Origin: Synchiropus splendidus
Lineage: Eukaryota > Chordata > Actinopteri > Syngnathiformes > Callionymidae
Assembly: GCF_027744825.2 (NCBI RefSeq)
Contig: NC_071334.1
Location: forward strand, 1,358,437 to 1,422,436
Length of the DNA stretch: 64,000 nt
Reading direction: 5' to 3'
The position numbers and the translations under genes are program-made. Every line of letters starts with the position of its first letter. Position 1 is the first letter of the stretch. The notes under the pieces were generated by a model. It was not told where the DNA came from. It worked only from the letters and a program-made list of their open reading frames with translations, and made no database searches. Positions 1-12,110 of this stretch are shown piece by piece.

Positions 1-140
1 CCTGGGTCAGCTCTAGTCCTGGGTCAGCTCTAGTCCTGGGTCAGCTCTAGTCTCAGGTCAGCTCTAGTCCTGGGTCAGCTCTAGTCTCAGGTCAGCTCTA
101 GTCCTGGCTCAGCTCTAGTCCTGGCTCAGCTCTAGTCCCA
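1..140. repeat. 17-bp minisatellite in the last bphl intron
   Basis: About eight head-to-tail copies of a 17-bp unit (CCTGGGTCAGCTCTAGT) with small variants such as CTCAGG and CTGGCTC. The array runs off the left window edge and ends about 60 bp before the terminal bphl exon, so it lies in that gene's last intron. Confidence 0.85.
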
Positions 141-197
141 GTCAGCTCAGAGGCCGACCTGACTCTCACTGGCTGAGACTGGCTGCCGTCTGTCCAG

Positions 198-288
198 ACT
201 CCACCTGATGCCCGAGGGGAAACACAACCTGCACCTGAGGTTCTCCAGCCAGTTCAACCAGCTGGTGCAGGACTTCCTGCAGGAGTGA
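198..288 (+). CDS. bphl: bphl terminal coding exon (valacyclovir hydrolase / biphenyl hydrolase-like), partial
   Basis: This is the last exon of a gene that enters from the left. An acceptor (TCTGTCCAG) at 189-197 is followed by 30 codons ending at TGA 286-288. The peptide contains LHLMPEGKHNLHLRF, which I recognise as the C-terminus of BPHL, a mitochondrial alpha/beta-hydrolase that activates amino-acid ester prodrugs. The histidine in EGKHNLH is at the place of the catalytic-triad His of the family. The first base completes an Arg codon from the previous exon. An AATAAA lies 132 bp downstream. The neighbour psmg4 matches the human 6p25 order, which supports the call. The rest of the gene is outside the window. 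Confidence 0.88.
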
Positions 289-419
289 GGCACCTGGCAG
301 CTCCAGGAAGCTGCGCCGGCGTCGTGGTGCTCCTGCTCTGATGGAAGAAAAGACTGGTCCTGGTCCTCTGGTCTGACGCGTCATTTACTCAGTCATGATG
401 ATGAAATATTTGCCAAAAG

Positions 420-425
420 AATAAA
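420..425 (+). terminator. bphl: poly(A) signal of bphl
   Basis: AATAAA on the plus strand, 132 bp after the bphl stop codon; the first canonical signal downstream. Confidence 0.6.
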
Positions 426-439
426 GTCTGTTCTGGAGT

Positions 440-1550
440 CCATTATTGATGAGACTCCATCTGGTTTCATGTCTGAGAGACAAATGGCACCAGACTGGCT
501 CCAGACGTCCCGGGTCACCCGCAGCTGGTTGAGGCTCATGCTTTGATTCTCTTTCTGGATTTTCACTCAGCGTTTGACAGCGTTTCACTCCCGCCTCTCA
601 ACAAATTTGGCTTTGGAGGTTTCATATCGTCCGCCGTCCAAACGCTGTCCAGGAATGCAGAAGTGTGATGAACGCTGCGGCGCCACAGGGCGGTCCAGCC
701 CCCCCGTCTCTCTCTTTTGGTGGCCAAAGAACGGCAGGCCACATGAAGAGCAGTCGGGAGAAGGCCTCACAGTTCATGGAGAGGAAGTGATGGTCAGACA
801 CCAGCCTCAGGTCTGGTTCTGAATGTGAACAAATGCCATCTTTTGGCCATTAAAGCAGATATCCGTCACATCCCAGTGAAGAAAGGAGTCAACTATTGAG
901 GCATCCACGTGTGTTAGAGGTCAAACAAAGAGAAGTTCTGCAAACCCTGAGCCCACCATAGAAAGAGCAGGCACTCTGTGAAACACATGGCTCGGGAGAG
1001 ACCTGTCACTCGGGGAGGGTTCTGCTGACCAACGCACAGGCTGTTTCCACACTGGTCTTAGCTGCCTGGAACATCTTGCCGCTCCGTCTACTTCCTCGTC
1101 TCCGAGGTGTGGAGTATTTCACCGCCTGTAATAGACCGCCAGGCTTCTCATCCCGCGCTCGCTTCTTTAAGCCCAACTTTTCTCCACATAGATATTATAT
1201 TTGGAATCACAAGGATCTTTTATTTCCACGGAAAACAGCTGGCTCGACAATGGCATCGATCTGGCTGCTCAACTTTTCAATGACCAAGGTTCACCTCCGT
1301 CATCGGTGGAATTCAATCTTCCTGTTCCACCTGGTGAGTATGTGTTTGGTGCTATACACACACCAGCCAAGAATCCAGGACCGGCTGGTATCCTTGTTGT
1401 CTCCAGTCAGTACACGTGTGGGTCAGATTTTCTTGGAAAAAGAACGACGACGGTCACTTCACAGAGACGGCCACACACCCTTTTCCATTGGAACCAGTTT
1501 GAGAACGTCGAGTGGCAGAAGGCCTGGCTCCTGTTGTGACCTGTGACTTC
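440..1550 (+). mobile_element. Degenerate L1-clade LINE ORF2 relic
   Basis: Broken reading frames on the plus strand resemble the reverse transcriptase and C-terminal parts of fish L1-type ORF2. A DFHSAFDSVS-like RT motif lies near 555-585. A KCHLLAIK-like stretch follows near 825-860, and a WNHKDLLF-like C-terminal segment near 1200-1240. Several frameshifts and stops separate the pieces, so the copy is dead. No target-site duplication was identified. Confidence 0.6.
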
Positions 1551-1915
1551 ATGCAGGTCAGCGTAAGAACTCTTATTTTGGAAGAACGCTGCTTCTGGTT
1601 TGTATGAAGAGCACTTATGTCCGTCTTATTTTACGATTCGTTTTAGGATCATCTGAGCCAGGTTTACAAAGCCAAAGTCCCTCACCGATCCCGCTCCTCA
1701 GCTGGTTCCTTCACTGAAACGAAACAATATCTTCATTCAATTCAACCAAACAATGAGTAACTGCTTGCTCTCCGCGTCCAATTCTCATCTGTCCCCTCGC
1801 GTTCATACCGCAGCGTCTGCTGGGAGTCACAGGAAACAGCCGCTCTGTAGTTGACCATCTTCTTTTCAACTCCGTGAAACTCTGTGGGTCAGTCTCATCG
1901 GAACCTCTGCCCTCT

Positions 1916-2392
1916 GTCACTGCCCTATTTGCTTCCTCGTCCCGTTTTGCTTCCAGGGCTCAGGCTTATGACGTCATTTCCTGTCCGCATGCGCACATGG
2001 GTGTTTCAAGACGTCATTTACTGAGTATATACTCATATGAACTGAGACCTCGTAGGCAAGATAGAAAACTGCGTGCAAATTGCACAGAAAGATCCAATTA
2101 TTTCATCTGAAATCTTGTTAAAATATCCGAATTGTTGAATACAAGTCAAATGTAGTGATATATATATATATATAATAAGGTTAAAATACGTGGGCGTAGT
2201 ACTTTAGTAATTCAAATTCTGCTTCTCTTGATGAAATACGAGCGTGTAGTGAGGCGTGGCCTAATGACGGTGCTCATTTGATTCTAATTTATGTCAAGCA
2301 GCTGCACCCATGTGCGCATGCGGACAGGAAATGGCGTCATAAGCCTGAGCCCTGGACGCAAAACAGGATAAAGAAGCAAATAGGGCAGTGAG
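1916..2392. repeat. Foldback (MITE-like) element with ~88-bp inverted arms
   Basis: The left arm at about 1916-2003 is the inverse complement, with a few mismatches, of the right arm at about 2305-2392. The outer ends read CACTGCCCTATTTGCTTC and its complement. The inner ends read CGCATGCGCACATGGGTG and its complement. The 300-bp AT-rich centre contains a short (TA)n. No reading frame is present. The terminal inverted structure suggests a non-autonomous DNA transposon; a clear target duplication was not found. Confidence 0.75.
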
Positions 2393-2877
2393 ACAGTGGC
2401 ATAGGGCAGTGACACCCTGCAGCGCAGCCCCTCGCTCCACCCCCGCTGAACCCTTAAAGGAACAGCATGGACATAAACCCAGAGCGTTCCAATAGGTCTC
2501 ATGAGTGATACATGTTTAGCTATATTCGGCTTGTTTTGTTTGTGACGACTTTGATTCATGCGTTCCCTGTTGTTCACCTGCACATGTCTATGCTCCGTGT
2601 GGTCCGTCTGTGGATGTAGTGGACGTGTTCGTGACAATAAAAATGCTTCAGTTCCGACTCGCTCGTCTCTCGAGTTGGACGATCTTCGGACCGGCGTCGA
2701 CTTTCGATGGTCGATTGCTTCAGTCTGCTGCGCTGCTTCCTCTAAACGCGGAAGTTGCCGCTGTGTTGACGTGTGTCGGCGCAGTTTCTCTGGGCGCGCG
2801 TTGGTACCGAGCCCTGTCTGGAGGTTCCGCGGTACCGGGCCAGTTCCGCGCGTCCGGACCCAGTCGTCGTCGCGGTC

Positions 2878-3886
2878 ATGGACGAAAACGACGCCATCTC
2901 CGTCTACAACTTCTCGGAAAAGATTCTGGAGCAGACGGTCCATTTCCACGTCATGAGGCTGAGCGGCGGCTTCTTCCTCTGGCTCGGTTCCAGTCCGGTT
3001 CTGAGCAACCTGGCGGTGTCGATGAGCGGCAAGTTTGTGAGTGAAAATCTCCGAGTCAGCGCGGCAGTGGCGGCGCTGAAGCGCCACTCGTCACGTGCTT
3101 CTGACGCGAGCCCGGAGCTGGAGGTCCGCCCGCGGCCTCGGGTCCGAGTCGCGCCCTGGTCAGGGTCGGGTTCAATACATCCTGAAGCCCAGCCGAAGAG
3201 AAGGGTGCTTCAATGAAACGTCCGTGAATGAAACCTCGAGTGGAGAGGAGCGTCATCGGGCCACGAACACAAGTCGCACATGACTTGATGTTTAGTCAAA
3301 GATCCCGGATGGTTTCTGTCCCCCCGCCGTCAGACTGAGGGATTGGTGATCAGACCGTGTGTTTATCACTGACGTCTATTCTGTTCATGTCATTTGTTAT
3401 TGCTGCTGTGTTGTTGTTCTTCATGGCTGCACGTTGCTGGGGTCCTCACTGACCATGGCAACAAAGCGGCTTCTGACACGCACTGTACACTTCTGAAGGA
3501 GTCTAATCCAGGAAGAAGAGAACAGGACGCGGGACTTGGGCTCGTGCGGGCCGCACCTCGGTGCTTGTTTTAAACGCCTGCTCTGGTGTCTCCTCCCCAG
3601 GACTCGAGCCCGTTGTCCACGCTGGTTCTGGGAGACCCGTCCGACACCGGCCCCACCTCTCTGGCCCAGCGACTGGGTGAGCGCCGCTCTCTCTCTCTCT
3701 CTCCCCTCTCTTCTCTCTTGTCACGCGGTGCGTCTGACCTGCTGGTGGCGCCGTCTGTCTGCAGCCAGGAAGACTGGGAAGCAGGTGTTCGTCAGCCACA
3801 GTCTGCCGCTCACGGACCCCAGCTTCGCTCTGCTGGTGGAGGAGCGCATCAAGCGGGAGCTGCAGCTCCACCCGCAGCACTTCTGA
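2878..3886 (+). CDS. psmg4: Proteasome assembly chaperone 4 (PSMG4/PAC4)
   Basis: Three coding exons, 2878-3036, 3601-3676 and 3765-3886, give 118 residues. PAC4 pairs with PAC3 and helps to assemble the 20S proteasome alpha ring in the cytosol. Exon 1 carries the family motif VHFHVMRLSGGFFLWLG. Exon 2 encodes VLGDPSDTGPTSLAQRL and exon 3 encodes KQVFVSHSLPLTDPSFALLV, in the same order and length as the human protein. The ATG at 2878 was chosen because the match to human PAC4 starts within a few residues of it and the upstream sequence looks like a promoter. Exon phases are 0 and 1. The gene ends 1.1 kb from the convergent slc22a23 stop, as neighbours on human 6p25. No defects were seen. Confidence 0.95.
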
Positions 3887-3951
3887 GGCCAGAAGAAATA
3901 GGCGTTTATTATCAAAACTCGCTGCAGCTGCTCGTTGTACAAAGGTTTGCT

Positions 3952-3957
3952 ATTAAA
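3952..3957 (+). terminator. psmg4: poly(A) signal of psmg4 (ATTAAA)
   Basis: ATTAAA variant 66 bp after the psmg4 stop codon. Confidence 0.5.
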
Positions 3958-4556
3958 GAAATAACAATTGGTGGTGGGGCTCAGACCCGAGCAGACGAGT
4001 GCAGATCCAAACGTGCTACAGATGTGCAGGGACCTGGAGTGGGACGGGCTGCAGGACCCACTTTTTCTCTGGAGGTCTGGAGCCACCGACCGGACGGGAC
4101 CCGGAGCCACCAGCCGTCTGGCTCAGCTGGAGCTGGACTCCTCTAGTTGACCGTCACGAACACGAGGAGAGGAAAGGAACCTTGTGCTTTCAGCCCAGAG
4201 CTGCAGGAAACATCACGACCGCGGTGCGAGTCAGTGACGCGTCTTCGGCCCGCTGGACTCTCGACATGTGCTGGGGACTGCCAGGGTCTCCGGTCGTCTC
4301 AGACCACCATCATTCACCCGCAAACGGCAGCCGCCGCCGCGGCTCGGCGCGACGGCTAAAGTCACAAAGACGTGTGCAACGTTTAGTGCAAAAGAAAGTT
4401 TGGGATGCCGGTGGAGTTCTGTGGTCCCTTCGGGGCCGGATCCTCCAGAACCAGTCGACAACCCATCGGGGGCGGTGCTTGTGCCGATGACACGCAGATG
4501 TCTGTGTCCGAGGGTGGACGACGTCCCGAAGGCTGGTGTTGCAGAGCTGCACCTGG

Positions 4557-4660
4557 CCAGCAGGGGGCCACCCGGCCTCTTCAGCTCATTCCTGGGTCCA
4601 CCCACAGGTCCCTGTTAGTGGGGAGTCATGGCGCAGTCCCTCGGCCGGCCAGCAGGGGGC
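4557..4660 (+). promoter_or_regulatory. Pair of CTCF-like motifs between psmg4 and slc22a23
   Basis: CCAGCAGGGGGC occurs at 4557-4568 and again at 4649-4660 in the same orientation. It matches the core of the vertebrate CTCF consensus. The pair sits between the convergent 3' ends of two genes, a plausible insulator position. Function is inferred from the motif only. The rest of 3958-4966 shows no gene. Confidence 0.4.
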
Positions 4661-4966
4661 AAGTCCTTCGGGACTCTACGGTCTTCGGCTACGCTAACGC
4701 TTGGTTCCCACTGTGAAGTTTAGCTCGAAGCTGAGGATTTAACCATCAACTCTGAGTGCGGCTCATGACGCTTGCTGGTGTTTGTCCGGACCGAGCCCAT
4801 CCTCGCGCTGCTGGTGAACACTTGGGAAAGCGCCCGACTCCCGGAGCGACAATTCAACGTACAAACCCACTTGTCGGCCGCGAGGTGCCGGCCTCTTGAC
4901 GGCTTCATCACCGGACTCGCTCCGGTTCCACTTGGCCGACTCTCCCCTCCTCCCCCCCCACAGTTT

Positions 4967-7900
4967 TCACAGTCCGTTGACAAGGGTTCGATTCCCGATG
5001 ATCTCCCCGCCGGTCGCCAGCGAGTAGGAGGCCGGCACCGCCGCCAGAGCGGTGGCCGCCGCCACTGTGGCGCCGCCCGTGGCGGAGAGGTGCAGTGGCG
5101 TGTCGTGGACGCGAGAGTAGTCCCTGTCGCTCTTGGCCAGCAGGAGGTGCTGTTCCCCCGGGTGCAGCAGCGTCTGGCGGGTGAAGGTCTCGCCGTCAGC
5201 CAGGGACTCGGGCAGCGGCTGCCCGCGCGGCTCCGGCAGCAGCAGCAGGCAGATGATGCAGAGCAGCGTGCAGCAGGCGAAGATCACGTGGTGCAGGAAG
5301 TAGCCCTTCTGGTTGTGCAGCTCCATGATGGGCGCCGTCAGCATCCCGAAGCCGGCGCTGGCCAGGACCAGGCCCAGGCCGCCGCCCCTGCAGAGGGAGG
5401 CACGCGTGTGAGACGGGGGTCTGAGGAGCGGCCGGTCGCGTGACTCACCTGATGACAGTGGGCGTGATCTCGGCGCAGAAGAAGATGCTGAGCGTGCTGA
5501 CCGCGTGCGAGGAGAACATGCCGATGATGGAGAAGGCCACCGAGAACTTCCTGTTGAGCGACTCTCGCAGAACTGTCGGGAGCAAGGAGACGTGAGTCAG
5601 AGGTGTTCGGGCCGGACCGGGGCGGCGCGGCAGGCGTTACCGGTGTCGTGCCGCAGGCTGTACTTCCCGATCACTGCGGGGGGGAGAGAGAGAGAGAGTC
5701 AGTGTGCCACGTGACGGAGGAGCCAGGCTCACTCACGGTTGAGCAGGCCCAGCTGCAGCAGCGACGCCAGCGCCGTGATGATCATGAAGGTGAGCAGACC
5801 ACCGCGGCGGCCCATCAGAGCCACCATGGGGCAGAGCGCCAGGCAGGTGGCCACCGCGATGCCGGCCACGGTGTAGTAGTCGGCGTGGCACGGCGCCGTG
5901 GGCTGAGCCTCGGGGTCCAGCATGCTGCGGGCGAAGCAGTGGTGGATCCCGTACCCGGTCAGGCTGCGGACAGAGGGCCGGTCATGTGATGCAGGTGTGA
6001 GACGGGGCGGGGCCACGGCGGCGGGCGGGACTTACGAGTTGACGCACAGAACCACGATGTTCTTCCACAGGTTGCGCGTGCTCATCATCCTCACCACGCA
6101 GGTGCGCTGCGGCGTCTTGTGCAGCTCCTGCTCCAGCTCTGCGGGGGAGAGGGAGGGTCCAGAGGTCAGGTCAGGGGGCGGGGCCACCAGCCGGAGCGCT
6201 CACCCGTCAGCACGCCGCTGGCCTCCGATCTCGCGTCCACCTGGTTCTGGCGGGCGATCCGCAGCATCATGGGCTTGCAGCGCTTGTAGTGCTGCGTGGC
6301 GAGCAGCCAGCGCAGCGACTCGGGGAAGATCCTGCGGAGAGACGCTCGGGTCAGGGCCGCTGCAGCGGCGGCGGCGGCATGAGAGCGGACGAGTCTCACC
6401 AGACGTAGGGCAGCACCAGCACGAAGGGGCTGATGATGAGCATCTGCAGCAGCTGCCAGTCCTCCCGCCCCGGCCAGTGGCGGCAGAGCGCGGCCAGCCC
6501 CGGCATCAGCAGCTGCCCCGCCACCATCAGGAAGCTGGACACCATGGTCATGGAGAAGCGCCAGGCGGGGAGGCACAGCTCCACCCCTGCAACACAGCCG
6601 CCGTCACTGGGGCGCCCTCTGCTGGTCGCTGCCCGCTCAGCAGCGGACAGAAAGAGACAGGTGAAGGTGACACTGGAGCAGAATACAGACGAGAGGAGGA
6701 GGAGGAGGAGGAGGATGTGAGGAAAGAGAGGGGGAGAGCCACGCGAGTCTGTCGGCACCGAACGTCTCCAGACGATGGTGACATGACCAGCAGGAGCGAC
6801 TCTGCGTGGAACCGGCTGACTGGACTCCCGGGACCCATCAGGTTGGTCAGAGCCCGGGTCCAGGCAGCCGCTCCACCTGAACCAGACTGACACCCACTTA
6901 TTTAGAAGGTTGAACCCTCCAACTGAGAAGTGGGGAGAAGAAGACACACACTCAGTACCAGCTGACACCGCGCTCCTCTCTGTGGAGGGTGACTGTGCTG
7001 CACACACACACACACACACACACTCAGACCTTTGTTCCAGCTCAAATGCTTTCTCTTGTGTCGATTATCTCAGTGACTCGGAGCCGCCCCTCCCCTGACA
7101 CACACTGCTCTCTTGTGAGCAGATGCCCCCCCCCCCCGCCGCCCCCATCCCCAGCCGACTGGCACGGTGGGCTTTTGTTCCCGCTGCAGGAGGCGGGTCA
7201 GACCCAGATCTCAGCTGTTTTCCTGCTGATGCTCCTCGTCAGCAGCCTCTGCAGCGGCGGCGGCGGCCCAGATTCCCTCACTCTGCTGACCCACTTTCCA
7301 GAGCGGACCCTCGGGTGACAGATCAGAACTGCTCCCTCTCCGCCGCAGCTTCATCCCACTTATCAGTCAGAGTCCTAATCCCCCAAAACGCCTCTCTGCC
7401 CATCATTTGTCTTAATCCCGGCGTCGCTGTCGGGTCTGACCTCTGACCCACAAACATCCCGCCGGATGGCACAGCTGCCGAGGATCCGTGTGAATAATGA
7501 AGGAGTGCGGTGGATGTAGAAAGACCCGTGACGCAGCAGGCCAGTGGCGTGGCCGCGGGCGCGTGACCGGCGCAGGTATTTGGTTCTTGTTTGGAGCGAG
7601 TGATGAGGGGAGGTCTGCGGAGCAGGTGACGGACCGAGTCGCTCCAGAGTGAAGGTCACAGACAGCATCGATTCACGGCGGCAGGTTTGTGACTTGGGGG
7701 AGGAAATCGGAGCGGAGCATGCAGGGGCCGGTACTCACGCAGCACGTAGAGGGCCAGTGCGAGGCCCGCCAGGCAGAAGCCCTCGAAGAAGCGCAGGGTG
7801 CTGAAGACGGTGACGTTGGCGGAGAAGGCGACGCTGAGGCCAAACACCAGCATGAAGAAGACGGACAGGATCAGCACCGGCTGACGGCCGAACCTTGGGA

Positions 7901-9790
7901 GACAGGAGGAGCCCAGCTCAGAGAAGGGAGCCCCAGCAGCCCGGGTCACCCCAGAAAGGGTTTCCCTTGCCTCCAGCAAGCTACACTGCCGACCTGGTTT
8001 GGCAGTTTCTAATTCCATCCCTCCTCCTCTGTTCGCGCCGCTAGCTCTCGTCCGAGCGTCTGAATGACTAGCCACTGGTGCTGAGCCCAGTCCAGAGCAC
8101 AGAAGGCTCAGGTCACACGACACCGCCCCTGTGTGGGCTTTGACCACGACAAGATCCGAGCTTACCAGTCGGCCATGACACCCATCACCAGGTAGCCGAA
8201 TATGGAGCCCACCAGCAGCGAGAACTTGGCGATGTGAACTTTCCAGGCCGAGTCGCACACCAGGTTCCACTGAAAGAGAGAAGCCAGCGTCAGCAAGCGT
8301 CACATGACTCGCCATGTCCAGTCCAGCTGGTTTGCTAACACCAAGGGCCTGCTAGCAGAAGCCGCGGCTGCCTCATGGAGACAGGCGGGAGCGTCCTCTT
8401 CAGGTGCCCGTGTCCGCGGCCCACCCTCTGTCGCTGCGTGACGCTCTTTAGTCGCCTGCCAGTGCTTCTCATCAGAAGTTGACTTTTTTAACCACCGTAT
8501 TCTCTGCGTCGCTGTTTTTAGCGTTGACTTGTCGACGAGTCTGAGCCAGAGCAGACGGTGAGTCTCCGCTGCTTCGGTTCCTTTGTGACTTTACATCTCT
8601 GAAGAGCTTCCTTTCTCCACGTGTCTCTCTTCTCCTGAGAGTCTTTGACACCACAGATCGACGGCGTCGTGCTGGATCCACTCGCAGACCACACCGCAGC
8701 GGGCCGTGGACAGCGGAGGTGAACCGGCGTGTCTTCGGTCCGAAGTGCTTCTGAGTTCGTGAGACAAGGTAAGAACAAGGACTCCCAGTCATAGAAGGCT
8801 GAGACGTCTCGGTCCGCTGACGTTCCTCAGCCAGAGTGGTGACCGAGCGACACGTGACAGGGCTTTGACGTCCTGCACTTTAGCCGGACAGCACTCATCG
8901 CGGCTCATCGGCCTTTGACAAATGTGATGTCATGATTACAAACATCCTGCAGCATCTGAAGGCGTCGTCTTCTCTCGTCTCTGACTGGTTCCGTCGGCGA
9001 CGGAGCCGACAGGAAGTAACGGAACTGGAGTTGACAGAAGGCTGCAGACCGCAGCGGCGAGCGGGTCAGAGCCCTCGCTGCTTCTCGTCTGGCCGCTTCA
9101 ACCACGTCCCACGTCAGACGCAGCAACACGACAGGCCACAGTCGGCCACTGGCTCTGCTTGTGTCCACCTCGGCGCCTGCTTCCTACAGACAAACCTGGG
9201 CATCACCAGGCTCTGGGACCAAAACAGAGTCATCGCGTGATTGGAACTGCGACTCAACTCACAGTTGAACCTGAATCCCTCTTCAGCAGCAACACGCGCG
9301 CGGATTGAGGTCAGTGGGTAAACTGTCACTCAGCTCCAGAACGGATGACACACAGATGATGATGATGATGATGATGAAGATGAGGACGAGGTGTTACCTT
9401 GGTAACCACGTTCTGGCTCAGTCCCGTCAGCAGCTCCAGCCTCCACTCCTTACACGCGCACATGAGCCCGCCCGAGTCGCCGAACCCGTCCGCCGAACCG
9501 TTGACCGGCAGCGGCGTCGCTCCGCTCCAGTTGCTGTCGTTGCTCAGCGGCACCAGGCAGGTTCCGTTGGGTTGCGCCAGCAGGAAATAATCCGAGAACT
9601 GGCTGAAGCCGATGAACAAAGCGGGGATCCAGGTCAGGAGCACCAGCTGCTTCTGGTACCTCCCGAACCCCCCCAGGGCCGGCAGAACCGAGCCGTCGAT
9701 GTGCGGCAGCAGGCGGGGAGCCGGCTGCTCCAGCGGGGTGAAGCCGTTCTCCGGCTGGCGGCCCCGAGGCTCCGGCCGGCCGGCCGCCAT
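4967..9790 (-). CDS. slc22a23: Solute carrier family 22 member 23
   Basis: Ten coding exons on the minus strand: 9790-9398, 8269-8166, 7893-7739, 6586-6400, 6331-6204, 6138-6036, 5963-5737, 5673-5641, 5572-5449 and 5387-4967. They give 624 residues. This is an orphan member of the major facilitator organic ion transporters, expected as a twelve-helix plasma membrane protein. Diagnostic stretches are LLTWIPALFIGFSQFSD in exon 1, the large Asn-rich first loop after it, FSTLRFFEGFCLAG, IFPESLRWL, LTGYGIHHCFARSM and ELHNQKGYFLHH. The long first extracellular loop and the GYGIHHCFARSM segment separate it from other SLC22 members. Exon 8 is a 33-nt microexon. The start ATG is followed at once by conserved sequence. 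A CpG-dense flank lies upstream at 9791-10440. Confidence 0.96.
6612..6625 (-). promoter_or_regulatory. CTCF-like motif in slc22a23 intron 3
   Basis: GCGCCCTCTGCTGG, the reverse complement of the CTCF core CCAGCAGAGGGCGC, 25 bp upstream of the acceptor side of slc22a23 exon 4. Motif match only. Confidence 0.35.
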
Positions 9791-10440
9791 CCCGCTCCGG
9801 ACACAAAGGCGGATCGGGGGCGCGGATCAAGCCTCCCAACAAAAGCGGCGCGCGAGCGAAGCGGAGTGCGAGCAGGAATCACCGCGCGGGGCTCCACATG
9901 GCGGGGGCTCTCCGGGCGTCATGCGGGGTCCATGCGAGGGCGGCGGGCTGCTCCGGGCCTGCGCGCGCTATCGATCCAGGCGGGGGCTCATCGCTGAGCG
10001 GACCGCAGGTCTGCATCAGGGGGTCCGCGTCAGCCAGGAGGCGCGCGGCGCGGTCTGTGGCCGGGACTGAATCCGAACAGACCCCGCCCTCCGCCGCTCA
10101 CACGAGCCCCTGTGATTGGACGGTCCGCGGCGGCACCGGCCTCTGCGGCCCACACGGCTCCTCTTTGTGTCCCCCGGAACCTTCGACCGCGCGGGCCTTC
10201 ACCGAGCGTCGGACCGTCCTCAGTACAGGCGGCACTGCGCACCGTCTTCGGGAGACAAAAGGCGTGTGTGCGGCAGAGCTGCGCCACCAGGTGGCGCCAG
10301 ATCCCGCTCAGCGACCGAGCTGACCCCGGGATCTGACCCCCTTCTGTGGAGGAGGACGCAGGGCGTGGCGCCCCGAGTCAGACCCTCACCCGTGCGAGGT
10401 CTTTGGAGAGGTGAGAGGAGGAGCCTCATCCGCAGCAAAA
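9791..10440 (-). promoter_or_regulatory. CpG-dense 5' flank of slc22a23, with CTCF-like motif
   Basis: The 650 bp upstream of the slc22a23 start are rich in CG dinucleotides compared with the AT-rich sequence that follows, consistent with a CpG-island promoter. CCACCAGGTGGCGC at 10284-10297 matches the CTCF consensus closely. The transcription start cannot be placed. Confidence 0.45.
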
Positions 10441-11840
10441 CAAAGCAAGAAGATACTCACATTCAGGTGGCCGGCTCTCGCTACTTTCATGACTTTGCTT
10501 TTGGAAAAATGTGTCAACAGCTCTCCAAAGTCCATTTGAAATATAAAACAAAGGATCTTTGTTGGATTATGAGTTCTCACAGCATATTTTGTTATGATGT
10601 ATATTCCTGTTGATGTGATGTTGTTTACTTTTATTGTGAAGCAACTCACCGGACATGCACATCTCTTCCTGTTTTTTTCTTATGATTTACTTTTCAGATA
10701 TACGTTTCTACTCAGCACGTGGGTTGTTGTTGAGAACCGAACGAGAAAACGGCAAGAGGAGTTTGATACGGAGAATAAAAGGGAAAATACAAAGAACGAG
10801 TGTTGTATTACTCTTTTATGGACGACCAGAACATTTTACTGATGATGATGGAGAGTCAAGGAATAAGTGGTTCACAAGCAGAAAACGCAACAATCTTTTC
10901 GAAGAGAATTCGGGACCTATCGATGAATCACTGAATAGTTGTGCTATCACCGAGTCTTCATGTCCAAACAGAATGTTTAATATTCAGAATCAATCCTCAT
11001 CATTTCAAAGCTACAGCAAATGAAAGTCAGTAAAATGGCCGCCTCACTCCAAACGCTCCGTCACACTGTACGCACAACTGCAACCATGGGGAGGCTCCCA
11101 GATGTCAATCACCAGCAGCTGAAAGAAAACCTGGAGAATAAAAATAAAGTCAGTGGCCACTTTGGTCCTCTCACCTCATCCCATCTAATCGCTCGACTGA
11201 GAGGCAGATTGACCAGCCAGAGGAGCAGTTTCCTTCCTCCCTCGGTTCACAACGTTCAGTGTTCTGGAGCCGTCCTGACCGGGTCAGCAGAGAGCCCAAA
11301 CCCACTTTCATGCCGCACGTGTCTAAAGCTTGTGTCAACGTCCATGGATGTGCTGTTCATGCCTCTGATGCTGTATTATGGGAGGTGAAAGCAAGTGCAG
11401 TCGAAGGTGTTGTCGACCCCCCAGACGCGTCTCCACCATGCATTAGCCTGTGACCAAAGCAGCACATGGACAGGATGACTGCATTCTCATGTCCTGAGCA
11501 AGTGTGTGCTGGTGATGCTCTCCTGGCGCCTCTGTGCCCTTTCACCACAGGATTGAACTGCAGCCCTTTCAGCTTTAGCCTTACTTCCACATTTGTTTGA
11601 GTCCAGTTTTGTTGCAGACGGATGAAAGTTTGAGCACTTCAGTCTTATTTCAGTCTCAGTCATCCGTGACTGGGGCAAGTTTGCATCAAGGAAAACTGTC
11701 TTTTAGACTCTTTACCTGCAGCTCTGGACGAAACACAGAAACTTGACAACCCAATACTTGTTCTCAGAATAAAAACAAGACAATTTAACAAGTGAGGATA
11801 AAATGCCTCATCATTCTTCTTCCTTCTCTGTGGACATCTC
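10441..11840. other. Gene-free AT-richer stretch between slc22a23 and phactr1
   Basis: Only short frames occur and none resembles a known family. Base composition shifts to AT-rich near 10,450. I see no exon with flanking splice sites and no clear repeat. Confidence 0.5.
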
Positions 11841-11843
11841 TCT

Positions 11844-12110
11844 TCAGAGTTGGCCACAGCGGATCATCTTCCTCCATCTGTCCTCTGCTTCCTCTTCTCT
11901 CAAACCTCCAAACCTCATGTCCTCCTTCACCACCTCCATCCATCTCCTCTGTGGCCTTCCTCTCCACCTTCTGCCTGCCAGTTCCAACATCTCAGCATCT
12001 TCATCTACCAATGTACTGGCTCTCTCTCTCTCTCCTCTGTACATGTCCAAACCATCTCCATCCAGCCTCTCTGACTTGGTCCAATATTCTGCCACCTAAA
12101 AAGCAAATAT
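11844..12110 (-). mobile_element. LINE reverse-transcriptase C-terminal relic
   Basis: On the minus strand, GRPQRRWMEVVKEDMRFG followed by EEEAEDRWRKMIRCG matches the conserved C-terminal end found in many fish LINE-encoded reverse transcriptases. The fragment is 5'-truncated, about 270 bp long, and has no intact frame beyond it. Confidence 0.65.

Noticed and set aside
2284..3087. A 267-codon minus-strand frame opposite psmg4 exon 1
   Set aside because: Antisense to a well-supported exon and the foldback element; no family resemblance.
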